Shown here in pieces: positions 55,035 through 64,000 of a stretch of DNA of 64,000 nucleotides. The position numbers were made by a program, and so were the translations under genes. Within the stretch, counting starts at the first letter, position 1; each line of letters opens with the position of its first letter. This DNA is from Eleusine coracana subsp. coracana (Eukaryota; Streptophyta; Magnoliopsida; Poales; Poaceae), in the NCBI GenBank assembly GCA_032690845.1, contig CM064417.1:36338432-36402431 (forward strand), given 5' to 3'. The notes beneath the pieces are model-generated. The model searched no databases. It saw only the letters and a list, made by a program, of their open reading frames with translations, and was not told the origin of the DNA.

Positions 55035-55090
55035 TCCCTAATCGGCATCCTCTCTGTCTCGGTCGACACTCTCGTCGTGCTGATTGGCAT
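55035..55090. repeat. Palindrome triplet in B gag linker, 21-bp register
   Basis: Units start at 55035, 55056 (GTCTCGGTCGACAC) and 55077 (GTGCTGATTGGCAT), two exact 21-bp steps. They encode the Asp/Arg-rich tail of the 55226-55038 frame, in the same place relative to protease as the units at 4735 in element A. Confidence 0.78.
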
Positions 55091-55487
55091 GACCCTTCTT
55101 TGCTCTAGCAGCGGCTGTGGGATCCCCTGTTTGCTTTCCAGACCTTGTTGCTACTACCTTCAATTGTTTAGAAGAAGAGGTGTTGCCTAGAATAGTCCCT
55201 TTATCGCCTTGCATAGCTTCCGACAACTATCCCATTTGTTTTTCCATCATCTTCAGGAACTAGAGGATTTGCTAGTTTGAATTCCCAACTTCGATTACTT
55301 TGTCATTGATCCCCTCGAGAATGCAATCAACCTCCTTAAACTTAGTTGAAGTGTCCCTGTTGATCTTCTCTTGGTATTGAATGTGAAGAGGGATTGCATT
55401 TTGCATAGATGATCCAGGGGTAAAGCTACTCTTCTGTTGTTGATAACCTTGGCTCTTTACATAACTAAGAATCTTAGCATCCTCAGG

Positions 55488-55528
55488 GCAATCCTTGCCT
55501 ACATGACCAAATTATCCACATTTCTCAC
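55488..55528 (-). pseudogene. Element B gag zinc knuckle
   Basis: The minus strand reads Cys-Glu-Lys-Cys-Gly-stop-Phe-Gly-His-Val-Gly-Lys-Asp-Cys, a CCHC spacing with one TAA inside. Confidence 0.75.
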
Positions 55529-55746
55529 ATGTTAGGGATATGTGGGCATGGATCTCTGTATTCTCTGAACCTTTCCCAAGCTTCTTCGATGCTTTCATCA
55601 GCATTTTGAGTGAATCCAAGGATCCTATTCTTCAAAGCTTGAGTCTTGCTAAGAGGGAAGTAATTTGCTAGGAATTCTGCAGCTAGGGTGTCCCATGTGA
55701 TCTTTGTTGTTGCTGGTAATGAATGGTACCACTACTTAGGGTGCCC

Positions 55747-55750
<4 letters not shown>

Positions 55751-55796
<46 letters not shown>
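55751..55796. repeat. (AG)n microsatellite inside gag
   Basis: About 23 AG units lie where the minus-strand gag has its LFPxSL motif. The repeat reads as Ser-Leu repeats in that frame, so it grew from a short CT run in the coding sequence. Confidence 0.9.
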
Positions 55797-55802
<6 letters not shown>

Positions 55803-56296
55803 AATAACCACACCTTGACTTGACCTGCTTTCAAGTTCTGTAAATGGAAGGTGTTGCAAATCTCAAGAAATTTTGAAGATGAGTATTAGGGTCTTCAAAA
55901 CCTGTGAATGGTCGTTGCTGCACTATTGCCATGTAACGCTCTAACTGAATAGGATTTGGCTATTCTGCAAGCTCCATTTTTATGACTTTGTCGAGGGTGG
56001 GCTTCAAGCAAAATGCTACTGATTGTTGTACCATTGCTTTTACTCCTACGTTTCTGAACAATGCTCTAGGACTGATTCATCTGCTGCTGTCTCCTACTGA
56101 CTTGCACTTCTTCTCAAACCACCTTTTCCGGAGAGATTTTGGATTGTCGATGTAATTGTGAGATTTATTTGACTTAGCACCATCCATACCTGTTTCGTAT
56201 CAACTCAATAGGATATACGTACTAGAAGGAAATAGAAAGTGGAAGAAAACAAAACTAGAAACTTAAATTTCAAACAATGCTTAATTATGACATTGG

Positions 56297-56314
56297 TCCC
56301 CGGCAACGGTGCCA
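56297..56314 (-). promoter_or_regulatory. Primer-binding site of element B (tRNA-Asp type)
   Basis: TGGCACCGTTGCCGGGGA on the minus strand lies 11 nt inside the LTR end at 56326. This is nearly the complement of the 3' end of plant tRNA-Asp. Confidence 0.8.
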
Positions 56315-56325
56315 GGAAACACGCT

Positions 56326-56526
56326 TGTTGATCATAGTTACGTACCCACTTATATACCGCAAGAGGATGGTGTACAGTTGTAGCATATTTTCTCATAGAG
56401 TATGCCAAGGTTTAATCAAATCCATAGAGACCATTGAGAATTAAGCAGAGTAATAAATAAAAGATCTAATTAAACTTCTAATATATGAGGCTATTTTGTC
56501 GATGAGCAGGAGGTGTGCTAATCGGA
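56326..56526 (-). repeat. Right (5') LTR of element B, truncated by the LARD
   Basis: It begins TGTTGATCATAGTTACG and is collinear with 26940-27130, including GATGAGCAGGAGGTGTGC. It is cut at 56527 by the LARD insertion, in the first unit of the palindrome pair equivalent to 27118. Confidence 0.88.
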
Positions 56527-57040
56527 TGTCACACCCGGTTTTATTAAGGAAAAACCAGATGCACTCCACATGTATGCCAGAATCAAAACCATACATGTCG
56601 TGACAAAATAATGTATCATTATTAATAAAAAGCCAAGTAAATATTAAACCATTATTACAATAAAGACTCCTTGGTCCAAGGAAAATAACATAACAATAGC
56701 AAACGATTAACTAGTGGAGCGGGGCTTCCATTCGCCATAGGAGTTGTCCGGTGAAACACAAGCCTAGTACGGTGCATCCAGGTCAAAATCTTCATCATCA
56801 TTGAAGTCCTCTTGTCCTCCAAGTTCTTAGCAGCGAGTATATTGAACAACAATAAAATATAGCAAGGGTGATTACTTGTCGTACTCAGCAAGTGGGAGAA
56901 ATAAATGACATGCAAGCTAATATCAAGAAAGGCTTGACCCATGTTTAATGCACTACGTAGGACACATTTATAAATGCAACCTATTTACTAAGTGTAATCT
57001 CCAAGCTCCAAACATAACCAATAAGGATGATAGAAACTCA

Positions 57041-57089
57041 TCGGATTTCTCAAATCCGACTACTGACTCACCAAGTATCCACCACTTGG
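57041..57089. repeat. Two hairpins in LARD LTR
   Basis: TCGGATTT-CTC-AAATCCGA (57041-57059, perfect 8-bp stem) and CCAAGT...ACTTGG (57071-57089). Centres are 30 bp apart. Confidence 0.8.
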
Positions 57090-58222
57090 CTACCAAAACC
57101 ACCAACCAACCAACCATCCCGCTAATCGTGAAGAAGTCCGAGCTCGCTCTTGACCGTGAGCATGACTATCATGATAGTTTTATCCTTACAAGGTTTGCAC
57201 ACATTCAGCATGAGTCAATGATCTCCATTACGCTTCACACTTCTGTAGTGTGCAACCAGGTTCACATTGAATAGCCTTTCAATAGTGCCTCCTACCCTGT
57301 AAACACCCGCTAAGGATTCGCTAAAAGAGGGGAGTCTATTTTTCCTCCACCGCATAGCCCTCTCGCAGCACATAATATCTAGATGGTGTAATAGTAAATA
57401 AGAGAACAACTATTTAATTAGCTAAGCCGCACCCATTTAAGCCTCGTGGTTGCGTTGTTTAGCCGGATTACATGTCCACGAACCGGTCCTAAGAACCTAG
57501 ACTGGCAACTAGCACAAACCAAAATCTCGTGCACTCAGCACCATACCAAACCATCCTGCCAGTCCAGATTCCCTATTCTCCATGTTGCTAAAAATTACCA
57601 GCCCAAGATGATTAAGTAGAGTATTAGTCAAATTAATTAACTGGTCCCCATCCATATGACAACAAACTAAGCATTAACCTACCCAAAACTATAGACATGC
57701 TACCCATCAAATGGCTTCAAGAAATAATATGAAAAAACTAGTAAACCATAACATAGGATTCATATTGACATGCATGCAATTTGTAAAAGAAGAGATCTAA
57801 AGAAGAAAGGTTCAAAATGATCAACGAACACTTGTCTTCTTCCGGTTGCTGCTCAAACACTTGGTCTTGAAGATTGGACGCAACTTCTTGATCTGGCTCT
57901 ATTTCACATAATCACACCAACAAGAAATCAATAAACATACTAAGAAACACTCCAAATCATAGCATAACAATAAATAAAATATATCATTAAAAAGCCTATA
58001 TCGTAACGATCGCGTGAGCACAAGAATTACGTAAATGAGAGCTCGTATGAAAAAATAATAAGACTAGTAAGTAACAAGGGATTTCCTGAAAGATTATTAG
58101 TATACGTGATTTGTTTACTAACTAATACATGTGGCTACGTAAGCCTGACATCATGCTGATGCAAAACACATAAACTAATCTATATCAATTCAGACATACG
58201 TATCTACTGGCCTAATTAAGCT

Positions 58223-58329
58223 ACAGCCTGCATGCAACCCTATTTGAGCAACGTGCATGTATGCTGCTGCGTTAATTACCTTGGCCATGCGTTGCCCTAC
58301 TGTGTGATCAAACCGCAACCTATATATTA
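58223..58329. repeat. 107-bp direct repeat, left copy
   Basis: ACAGCCTGCATGCAACCC to CTATATATTA, immediately left of the nested unit at 58330. It matches 61361-61467 with two differences. Confidence 0.92.
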
Positions 58330-58812
58330 TGTTACACCCGATTTTAAGGACAAAACCAAGTGCTATTCATATGTGTACTCAGGAATAAGTTTCACACATA
58401 TCGACAGTAAGTACATAACAGTATAACCAATATTATTATTACAATATATGATTATTACATAAAAGATTATCTTTAAAGACTGAAACGACTCTCAAACTAA
58501 ATAGCAGCGAAAAATACCATAACACCACAGGCAATCGACCGGAGGTACGCTCGCCTAATAATAGTCTTCATCGATGTGGTCTATCTCTCCATCTTCTGAG
58601 CAGCAGTTTATAGTATATATCAACAAAGAAAATAGCAAAGGTGACCACATGCCGTACTCGACAAGTAGGGAAAATATGACATGCAGGCTTAATAGAAGAA
58701 AGGCTAACATAATAGTTTATTTACATAAATGAGCATTACACCTAAAACCATTTGAAAAGCACTCCTATTTACTAGGTGAAAAGTTCTCACAAGTTACCTC
58801 ATCTATCCAACA

Positions 58813-58912
58813 CTACAGGTTACACCGCCTGTAGCCAACCATGGGTTAAACCGCCCATAAGAAACCACACTACAGGTTACACCGCCTGTAGCAAACCCAG
58901 GGGTTACACCAC
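58813..58912. repeat. Hairpin array around GGTTACACCGCC
   Basis: CTACAGG-TTACACCG-CCTGTAG occurs at 58813-58834 and 58870-58891. ATGGG-TTAAACCG-CCCAT lies at 58841-58858 and a weaker one near 58897. Starts are 28-29 bp apart. The loop is kept while the stems differ. Confidence 0.8.
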
Positions 58913-60009
58913 CCAAACCAAACTTGGCTACCCACCAAGTTCACCCATAAACAACCCTCCTAAATGTGTGAGGATCTAGGCTGCTCATGACCGTGAGCAC
59001 GGCTGTTATAACAGTTTGACACTATACAGAGGTTGCACAACTTTACCCACAGGTTGGTGATTCTGTCACCCGTCGGTGACTAAAGTCTCCATGTTGCCCA
59101 AATCACACTACCGTAGGTGTGAGGCCAAGAGATCACCAAAAGGTCTTTTAAAGAGCTTTCCAGCTTGCAAATAATCCACGCTAAGGTTTCACCGCTACGG
59201 AATTAAACCGTTCCTATAGAAGTCCCCTCTCGCGCCTTGGCTAGAAGTGAACCGTCCATCGCCTGAGTCCGAGAGTAAACCGTCCCGTCCTCATTCCTCG
59301 ACTGCCCACAAAACTGGGCAGACATCTTGATACTCAACCAAGCCTACCCATATCAGACCTGTGCTTTACGCTATTTTCCTAGGTGGCCGCTCCACAAACT
59401 AACTCTTGTGATCCCAAGCAGGTACCACCAAAATCCCACAGTAATGTACCGAGTACACGTGCATACCCGCACCATCCTTGTCATCCTCCTGCTTGGATCA
59501 CCTAGGTTCCATGTTGCTAAAAAGGATTACCCATCCCTCATGATTATTATGTTAAAGTGAATCATTAGTCAAGATTAATAATAGACACTTCCAAACCCGA
59601 CATAACAAACTAAGCATGACGTACCCATTCTAACATACTACATCAGAACCTAGGTGACAAGGAAATAATATGGAACAAGATGATGACACATATGATTCAA
59701 TATTAATGAGCATGCATAGAGAATAAAGAGGAATGTAAAACATAGGTTTAAAATGCATCAAGGACACTTGCCTGGTTCCCCTTGCTGCTGCTCAAAGTCT
59801 TCTGGTCGGACGTCCTAAAAGTTCTCCAACTGTTGGTCGTCTACTAATGTCACACCGAAAAGACAAGCATACAACTAAACTAAGAAACAACACACCACAT
59901 AATAACAAGCAACAATAAAAACAAAACTACGAGAAAGTACGCATTGCTATGATCGCGTAAGCGCAAAAATAGTCTCAATCCAAGTTACAAGTAAAAAGCT
60001 ACGGAGATT

Positions 60010-60350
60010 TGAAGTTTTAGGGGCTAAAACATTAAAAACAAAAATGTCAGGGACCTAAATATAATTTTAGAAAAGTATAAGGGCTAAACTATAAAATATA
60101 GATATAAAATATAATTTATGAAAAATTTAGGGACCAAAATGTAATTTATCAAAAGTATAGGGACCAAAATATAATTATTTTAAAGTTTAGGGCCTAAGTG
60201 TAAAATGGCCTGCTTAAATTATAATTTAGAAAAATTAAGGGCTAAAATAAAATTACTGGAAAGTACAGGGAGGTTTTTATAAAATTCAGGACCTAAAACA
60301 AATTACTCAGGAGTTTGGGGGCCTATTTGCAAAAAACACAATTCCTAGAA
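60010..60350. repeat. Degenerate minisatellite, AGGGACCAAAATGTAATTT type
   Basis: The phrase 'AGGG(A/C)C(C/T)(A/T)AAAT(A/G)TAATTT' recurs about ten times at roughly 25-40 bp intervals (for example 60052, 60129, 60160, 60190). Imperfect and AT-rich. Confidence 0.7.
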
Positions 60351-60947
60351 ATTTAATGAATTAAATTAAACCCTAAAATCATAGACCGGGTCCACGGGAT
60401 TCGTGGACCAGGGTTGACCGAGAGATCCACGATCCACCGTGGACCGAACGCATACCCCTTCGGGTAATCTAATCTAGGCCATCCAGATTAGATCGGGCGA
60501 CTGAGAGCGAGCCGGCGAGGCGAGCGGCGGTCGACGGCGAGCTGCGTGGCGGCGCCATGGCCAGAGATGGTGGCGTGGCGCGATCTCGCGCTACGGGGGA
60601 CGAAACGCGGCGGCGAGTGCACGAATCGAGAGAGGAGCTCGCGGGGGTGCTCACCATGGGCTTACGCCCGACAAGGGAAGTCGGAGGAGGCTGCGTGACG
60701 GCGAGGAAACGACGGCGGAGCTCGACGGCGAGACGCGGCGAGGCGGCAGGGTGGGGAAAGGCGGCGCGGGTGATGCGGGGCCTGCTATTTATAGGGGCGC
60801 GACCCCCGGGGTGGTCATGGCACGCACGCCAAGGCAGGCAGCGGCGGCTGGGCCCGGCTAGGGTTAGGTGACGGCGCGGGCCGGGGTGGGCTGGCGTGGG
60901 TGCTACGCGGATGGGCCAGGCGAGGCTGGCAGACCGAGAGGGAGAGC

Positions 60948-60968
60948 GGGGGGGGGGGGGGGGGGGGG
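60948..60968. repeat. Poly-G tract (21 nt)
   Basis: It lies in the GC-rich part of the nested unit. Confidence 0.9.
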
Positions 60969-61360
60969 AGGGGGCGAGCTAGGCCGCAAGGAGAGAAAGG
61001 CCCAGGCGAGGACAGGCCGATAGAGGAAAGGGGAGAGGAGGGGGGAAAGTTAGGCTGGGGGAAATGAGTTTCGGCCCAAAGCCCAAGGAGGGATTTTCTT
61101 TCTTTTTTCTTTTCTGATTTCTTTTCTCTAAATTTCTAAAATTAAACCAAATCGATTTCTACTCTAATTTTAAATAAAATTTTACAAACAATAAACTCAT
61201 AGTGAAACTAACCAACACGAATGCAACATTTCAAATTTTAAAATAATATAAATTTGATTATTTTCTTTAAAAATTAATTCTTTTTTATAATAATATACTA
61301 CAACTTAATTTAATTTAAGGAAAATTTTAAAATACTCAAAAATTGAAAAATCAGGGTGTT

Positions 61361-61467
61361 ACAGCCTGCATGCAACCCTATTTGAGCAACGTGCATGTAT
61401 GCTGCTGCGTTAATTACCTTGGCCATGCGTTGCCCTACTGCGTGATCAAATCGCAACCTATATATTA
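61361..61467. repeat. 107-bp direct repeat, right copy
   Basis: It matches 58223-58329 except at two positions (ACTGCGTG against ACTGTGTG, and AAATCGC against AAACCGC). The right flank continues GCAAGTAAC, the undisturbed LTR. Confidence 0.92.
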
Positions 61468-62349
61468 GCAAGTAACTGCCAGCAATTACGTACGGCGGCG
61501 GCGAGCCATGACAACGGCTGCAAGCTTCAAGCGCACAACCCAGGCTAGCGCTACATAACGCAATCAGAAAACTATGTAAACAAGTTAAATCGTTTCTGGG
61601 TTTCTCACCGAGAGGCTTCACGAGAGTGGACGACTGTTTGGAGAGTGGCGATGGCGGATGATGGTCGACAGTGTTCTTCAGCGATCTGGCGGAAATCATT
61701 GGGGCTGGTTTTATCGCGTCGGCAAGACGGCAGCACTCCGCGAGCTCCTGAATGCCAATGGCTGGCGGTGGCGTGACTGCAGCAAGGGGCTTCGTGATGT
61801 GGCAGGGAACGGCTCCGGACATGGTTGCAATGTGATGGCGCACAGGTGGTCCTCAACGGCATACTCCGGGAAACAGGTTGCATCGTCCAGGATGGGTCGG
61901 TCAGGGTCTTCACGATGTCATGGTTGCCTGACGATGGTGGCGGCGGCGGCTCATAGTTTTGCCGAGAGGGAAAACATAGGGCATAGATCGAAGGGTAGGG
62001 TTTGGCTTATATATGGAGAGAAGGGAGTTGGTTCAACAGATGGACTCGTTGTGCAGCGTTCCATCTCCTCGGAACCAAAGCAGTGGCTCGGTGGTTACAA
62101 TTTGGCTGGGTAACAGGATGACAAGCGAAGTCCCGATGTTGGTGAAAGAAAAAAAAAAAGAGTATAGGATTTAAATTTAACTAGGTTTCTACTCTAAACA
62201 AATTTTCTATCAAATTTCAAATTCAAATTTGCACAAAAATACAACAAACAACATGATGCAAATTAACTTTAGGCAAATTTTAATTAGGGAAAATTTTAAT
62301 TATATTAATATTAAAATAGATGTTACAAGTGAAAAATTAGGGTGTTACA
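61468..62349 (-). other. Promoter-proximal part of outer LARD LTR
   Basis: It holds the minus-strand TATA at 62007-62014. Frames on both strands (61310-61913, 61658-62113) overlap and show no domain, so I treat them as chance. Confidence 0.5.
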
Positions 62350-63805
62350 ACTCTATCCCCTAAGAAAGGAATCTCGCCCTCGAGATTCAGAAGCCTAAGA
62401 GAAAAGATTGGGAAATTCTTCCTTGACGTCTTCTTTTCTCTCTCACATAGCTTCTTCTCAGGAGTGATGCTTCCGCTGCACTTCACACTTTTGGATCCTC
62501 GTGAACCTGGCTAAGCTTAATATTGTCTTGACAAAACCTCTAGTGGAAGGAAACTTGACCTTGGTGCCATCTCTATATCTCAACTTAACTGTCTTAGTCA
62601 CATAGTGTATTACCCCATTGTACTTTGTCGACCATCCATATCGAGGATTGTATCTTTTCCATTGAACCTCAAGACAATATGGTTTGCCGAGAAAATGTTT
62701 AGATTCATGCCAAACACACATGCCTAGCCTTGTTGACGTGAGCTGCTCCACAACCTTTTGCTCTCTTCCTTCCTCTATTTCCCTTTTGGTGCATCCAGAG
62801 AGCAATATGGTTTAGGAGAGAGACAACATAAGGGACAATATACAGATAGGTAGGCAGAGGACCATTGGTAAAGGATAAGAAGTATGGGCGAGACAAGCTT
62901 GGATATCTGAACATTGGGATGTAACTAAGATAAAGATTCCCAGCTATATGCATCAATGAAGAAATCATGGATAAGTTAATTAGATGTGGGTATTTCGACA
63001 ATTGTCGAAGCATTCCACAACAGGCATCAACACACCAAACGATATTTGTAAGGCACACAAATGCTCATACAAAGCACACGCTAATTACCAAGTTCATCAC
63101 ATCACACTAGCTAAGCCAAATCAACGAAGCTAACGTTTGTTTACTCAATTCTAAACTGGGTTACTACTTCCTATGCTACGGAATTACTGCCGCAAGAAGA
63201 TTTTAAATCACTTGGAGTTGGCGGACGACGGACAGGCCGGTGTGGGGGAGATGTTGCCGTCTCGGTGCTGTTGTTGGTGTCATCATTGGTGCGTCCTTCC
63301 AGTGCCCTCCAGGCAGCCTAGTTCGACCTCTGTGTGTGCAAGTTGATCACAATCATTCGGAAGCTCCATCCATGTCTTCTCATCTAGACACTCAATCACC
63401 TCCATGCAAGAGCTGATGTACTCAATCGTTTATGGCCAAATATGTATCCGCCTAAGGTGGTCCTGGTGAACTTTGTTGTTGCCTTTGATGCCTCATAACT
63501 CTACCGCCAGTGCTTCTACATGCAGTCTTATAGGTATGTGCTAGCTAAACTTTTGAATAAGAGAAGAAATAATGACAAAGTAAAATAAATATTTTTGAAA
63601 CAAAGGAGGTGATTCAAAATTAGTTTGTTGAGACATTAAGTAAATAGGAGAATACATGAGTAAATGACTAAAGAAAGAGTTGAGGTGCAAAGTAATTAAC
63701 ATGGAAATTTTCTTTTTTCAAAAAAATAGTTTTGATAAGCTCAAATATATGACCGTTTTTAACTAAGCTCGTGTCCTAGGGACAACCTCGGCTCTGATAC
63801 CATCT
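62350..63805 (-). mobile_element. LARD interior, 1.46 kb
   Basis: A purine tract on the minus strand (complement of CTCTATCCCCTAAG, 62352-62365) abuts the left LTR. GAATCTCGAGGGCGAGATTC on the minus strand (62369-62388) is a near-hairpin found just before the 3' LTR in many TGTAACACC-type gypsy elements. A 115-residue minus frame (62805-62458) has no recognisable domain. No gag, RT or integrase seen. Non-autonomous. Confidence 0.7.
63791..63802 (-). promoter_or_regulatory. Primer-binding site of the LARD (tRNA-iMet)
   Basis: TGGTATCAGAGC on the minus strand is the standard plant initiator-Met primer site, 3 nt inside the LTR at 63806. It fixes the element's orientation as minus. Confidence 0.9.
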
Positions 63806-64000
63806 TGTCACACCCGGTTTTATTAAGACAAAACCAGATATACTCCACATGTATGCCAGGATCAAAACCATACATGTAGCAATAAAATAATATATCATTA
63901 TTAATAAAAAGTCAAGTCAATGTTATACCATTATTACAATAAAGACTCATTGGTCTAAAGAAAATAACATTACAGTAGCAAATGATTAACTAGCGGAGCG
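63806..64000 (-). repeat. Right (5') LTR of the LARD, partial
   Basis: TGTCACACCCGGTTTTATTA begins here and is collinear with 56527-56720 to the window edge with about a dozen differences. Confidence 0.92.

Larger units (their letters stand above)
54822..56230 (-). pseudogene. Element B gag, degenerate
   Basis: Gag is recognisable in pieces on the minus strand: a TFHLQNLKAGQVKVW segment (about 55810-55860), an (AG)n expansion, then WYHSLPATTKITWD and EAWERFREY-like segments (about 55560-55720). A zinc knuckle (55488-55528) has an internal stop. The C-terminal linker (55226-55038) is Asp/Arg-rich through palindromes. Many stops and frameshifts, so not functional. Confidence 0.7.
58330..61360 (-). 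mobile_element. Nested LTR-like unit related to the LARD LTR
   Basis: It starts TGTTACACCCG and ends CAGGGTGTT (followed by ACA shared with the flanking repeat). It is collinear but diverged from the outer LTR: GTACTCGACAAGTAGGG, GACCGTGAGCACGGCTG, CCATGTTGCTAAAAA and GATCGCGTAAGCGC blocks occur in both, in order. A minus-strand TATAAATA lies at 60786-60793, in a GC-rich region. It looks like a solo LTR of a sister family. The flanking repeat is 107 bp instead of 5 bp. Confidence 0.75.
56527..62349 (-). repeat. Long left (3') LTR of a LARD-like element, with nested unit
   Basis: The plus-strand start is TGTCACACCCGGTTTTATTA (56527) and the end AGGGTGTTACA (62349); the same start recurs at 63806. 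Without the nested unit and its 107-bp repeat, about 2.7 kb remain. A minus-strand TATA (ATATATAA, 62007-62014) fits an LTR promoter. Contains hairpins at 57041-57059 and 57071-57089. No coding sequence. Confidence 0.8.

Noticed and set aside
60469..60900. GC-rich ORFs in the nested LTR unit as a gene
   Set aside because: The region has a minus-strand TATA box typical of an LTR promoter, and frames on both strands are Arg/Ala-rich without a domain.

Overview
The window is nuclear DNA of a grass (Poaceae). A nine-exon cytosolic aldehyde dehydrogenase gene with canonical GT/AG introns, Stowaway-type MITEs with TA target duplications, grass-style LINEs, and nested Ty3/gypsy and Copia-type LTR retrotransposons make up almost all of it. 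No tRNA, rRNA, CRISPR or organellar sequence was recognised. I cannot name the species.

Layout. (1) 1-6789: an Athila-like Ty3/gypsy element (element A) on the minus strand, with 5' LTR at 5690-6789, tRNA-Asp-type primer site, gag, protease, RT, RNase H/integrase and a 3' accessory ORF running off the left edge; it carries several stops. (2) 6802-8768: an LTR relic, a Stowaway MITE and a hAT-type non-autonomous element with 8-bp target duplications. (3) 9491-13157: the only complete housekeeping-type gene, an ALDH2C-class dehydrogenase of 503 residues. (4) 13670-25984: a segmental duplication carrying two copies of a 62-residue arabinogalactan-peptide gene (14029-14217 and 24363-24551, both minus). 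The second copy was split by two LINE-type insertions (17321-21599 and 21683-24107); the latter holds a 900-bp solo LTR. (5) 25985-56526: a Russian doll. A SIRE-like Copia LTR (C1) was hit by a second Athila-like element, B (LTRs at 26940 and 56326), whose left LTR was hit by another SIRE-like solo LTR (C2). B's interior received an LTR fragment (F) and an 18.6-kb Tat-lineage gypsy element, D (32275-50831), which itself holds a 4.3-kb non-autonomous element G (33204-37539). (6) 56527-64000: a minus-strand non-autonomous element with very long LTRs (LARD-like), inserted into B's right LTR; its own left LTR received a related 3-kb LTR-like unit.

How parts relate. Element D keeps a sense gag-pol with two RNase H domains, a 20-copy tandem array of 110-bp units, and an antisense gene with its own TATA box. 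Element B keeps gag, protease and an Athila ORF1-like gene but no RT or integrase; element G keeps protease and an integrase scrap but no gag or RT; the LARD keeps almost no coding sequence. All three would need proteins from autonomous relatives.

The most interesting signal is not a gene. Elements A and B contain many copies of a 14-bp palindrome around the core CCGATCGG, nearly always in pairs or triplets whose centres are exactly 21 bp apart (a few 20), in LTRs, spacers and in-frame protein linkers. Excising C2 in silico restores one more 21-bp pair exactly. The unrelated C1 LTR has a different palindrome (around CACCGTAAGGTACGGTG) in the same 21-bp register, C2 has a third, and the LARD LTRs have hairpin arrays with varying stems. 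This looks like a shared, sequence-independent, dyad-array architecture of grass LTR elements.
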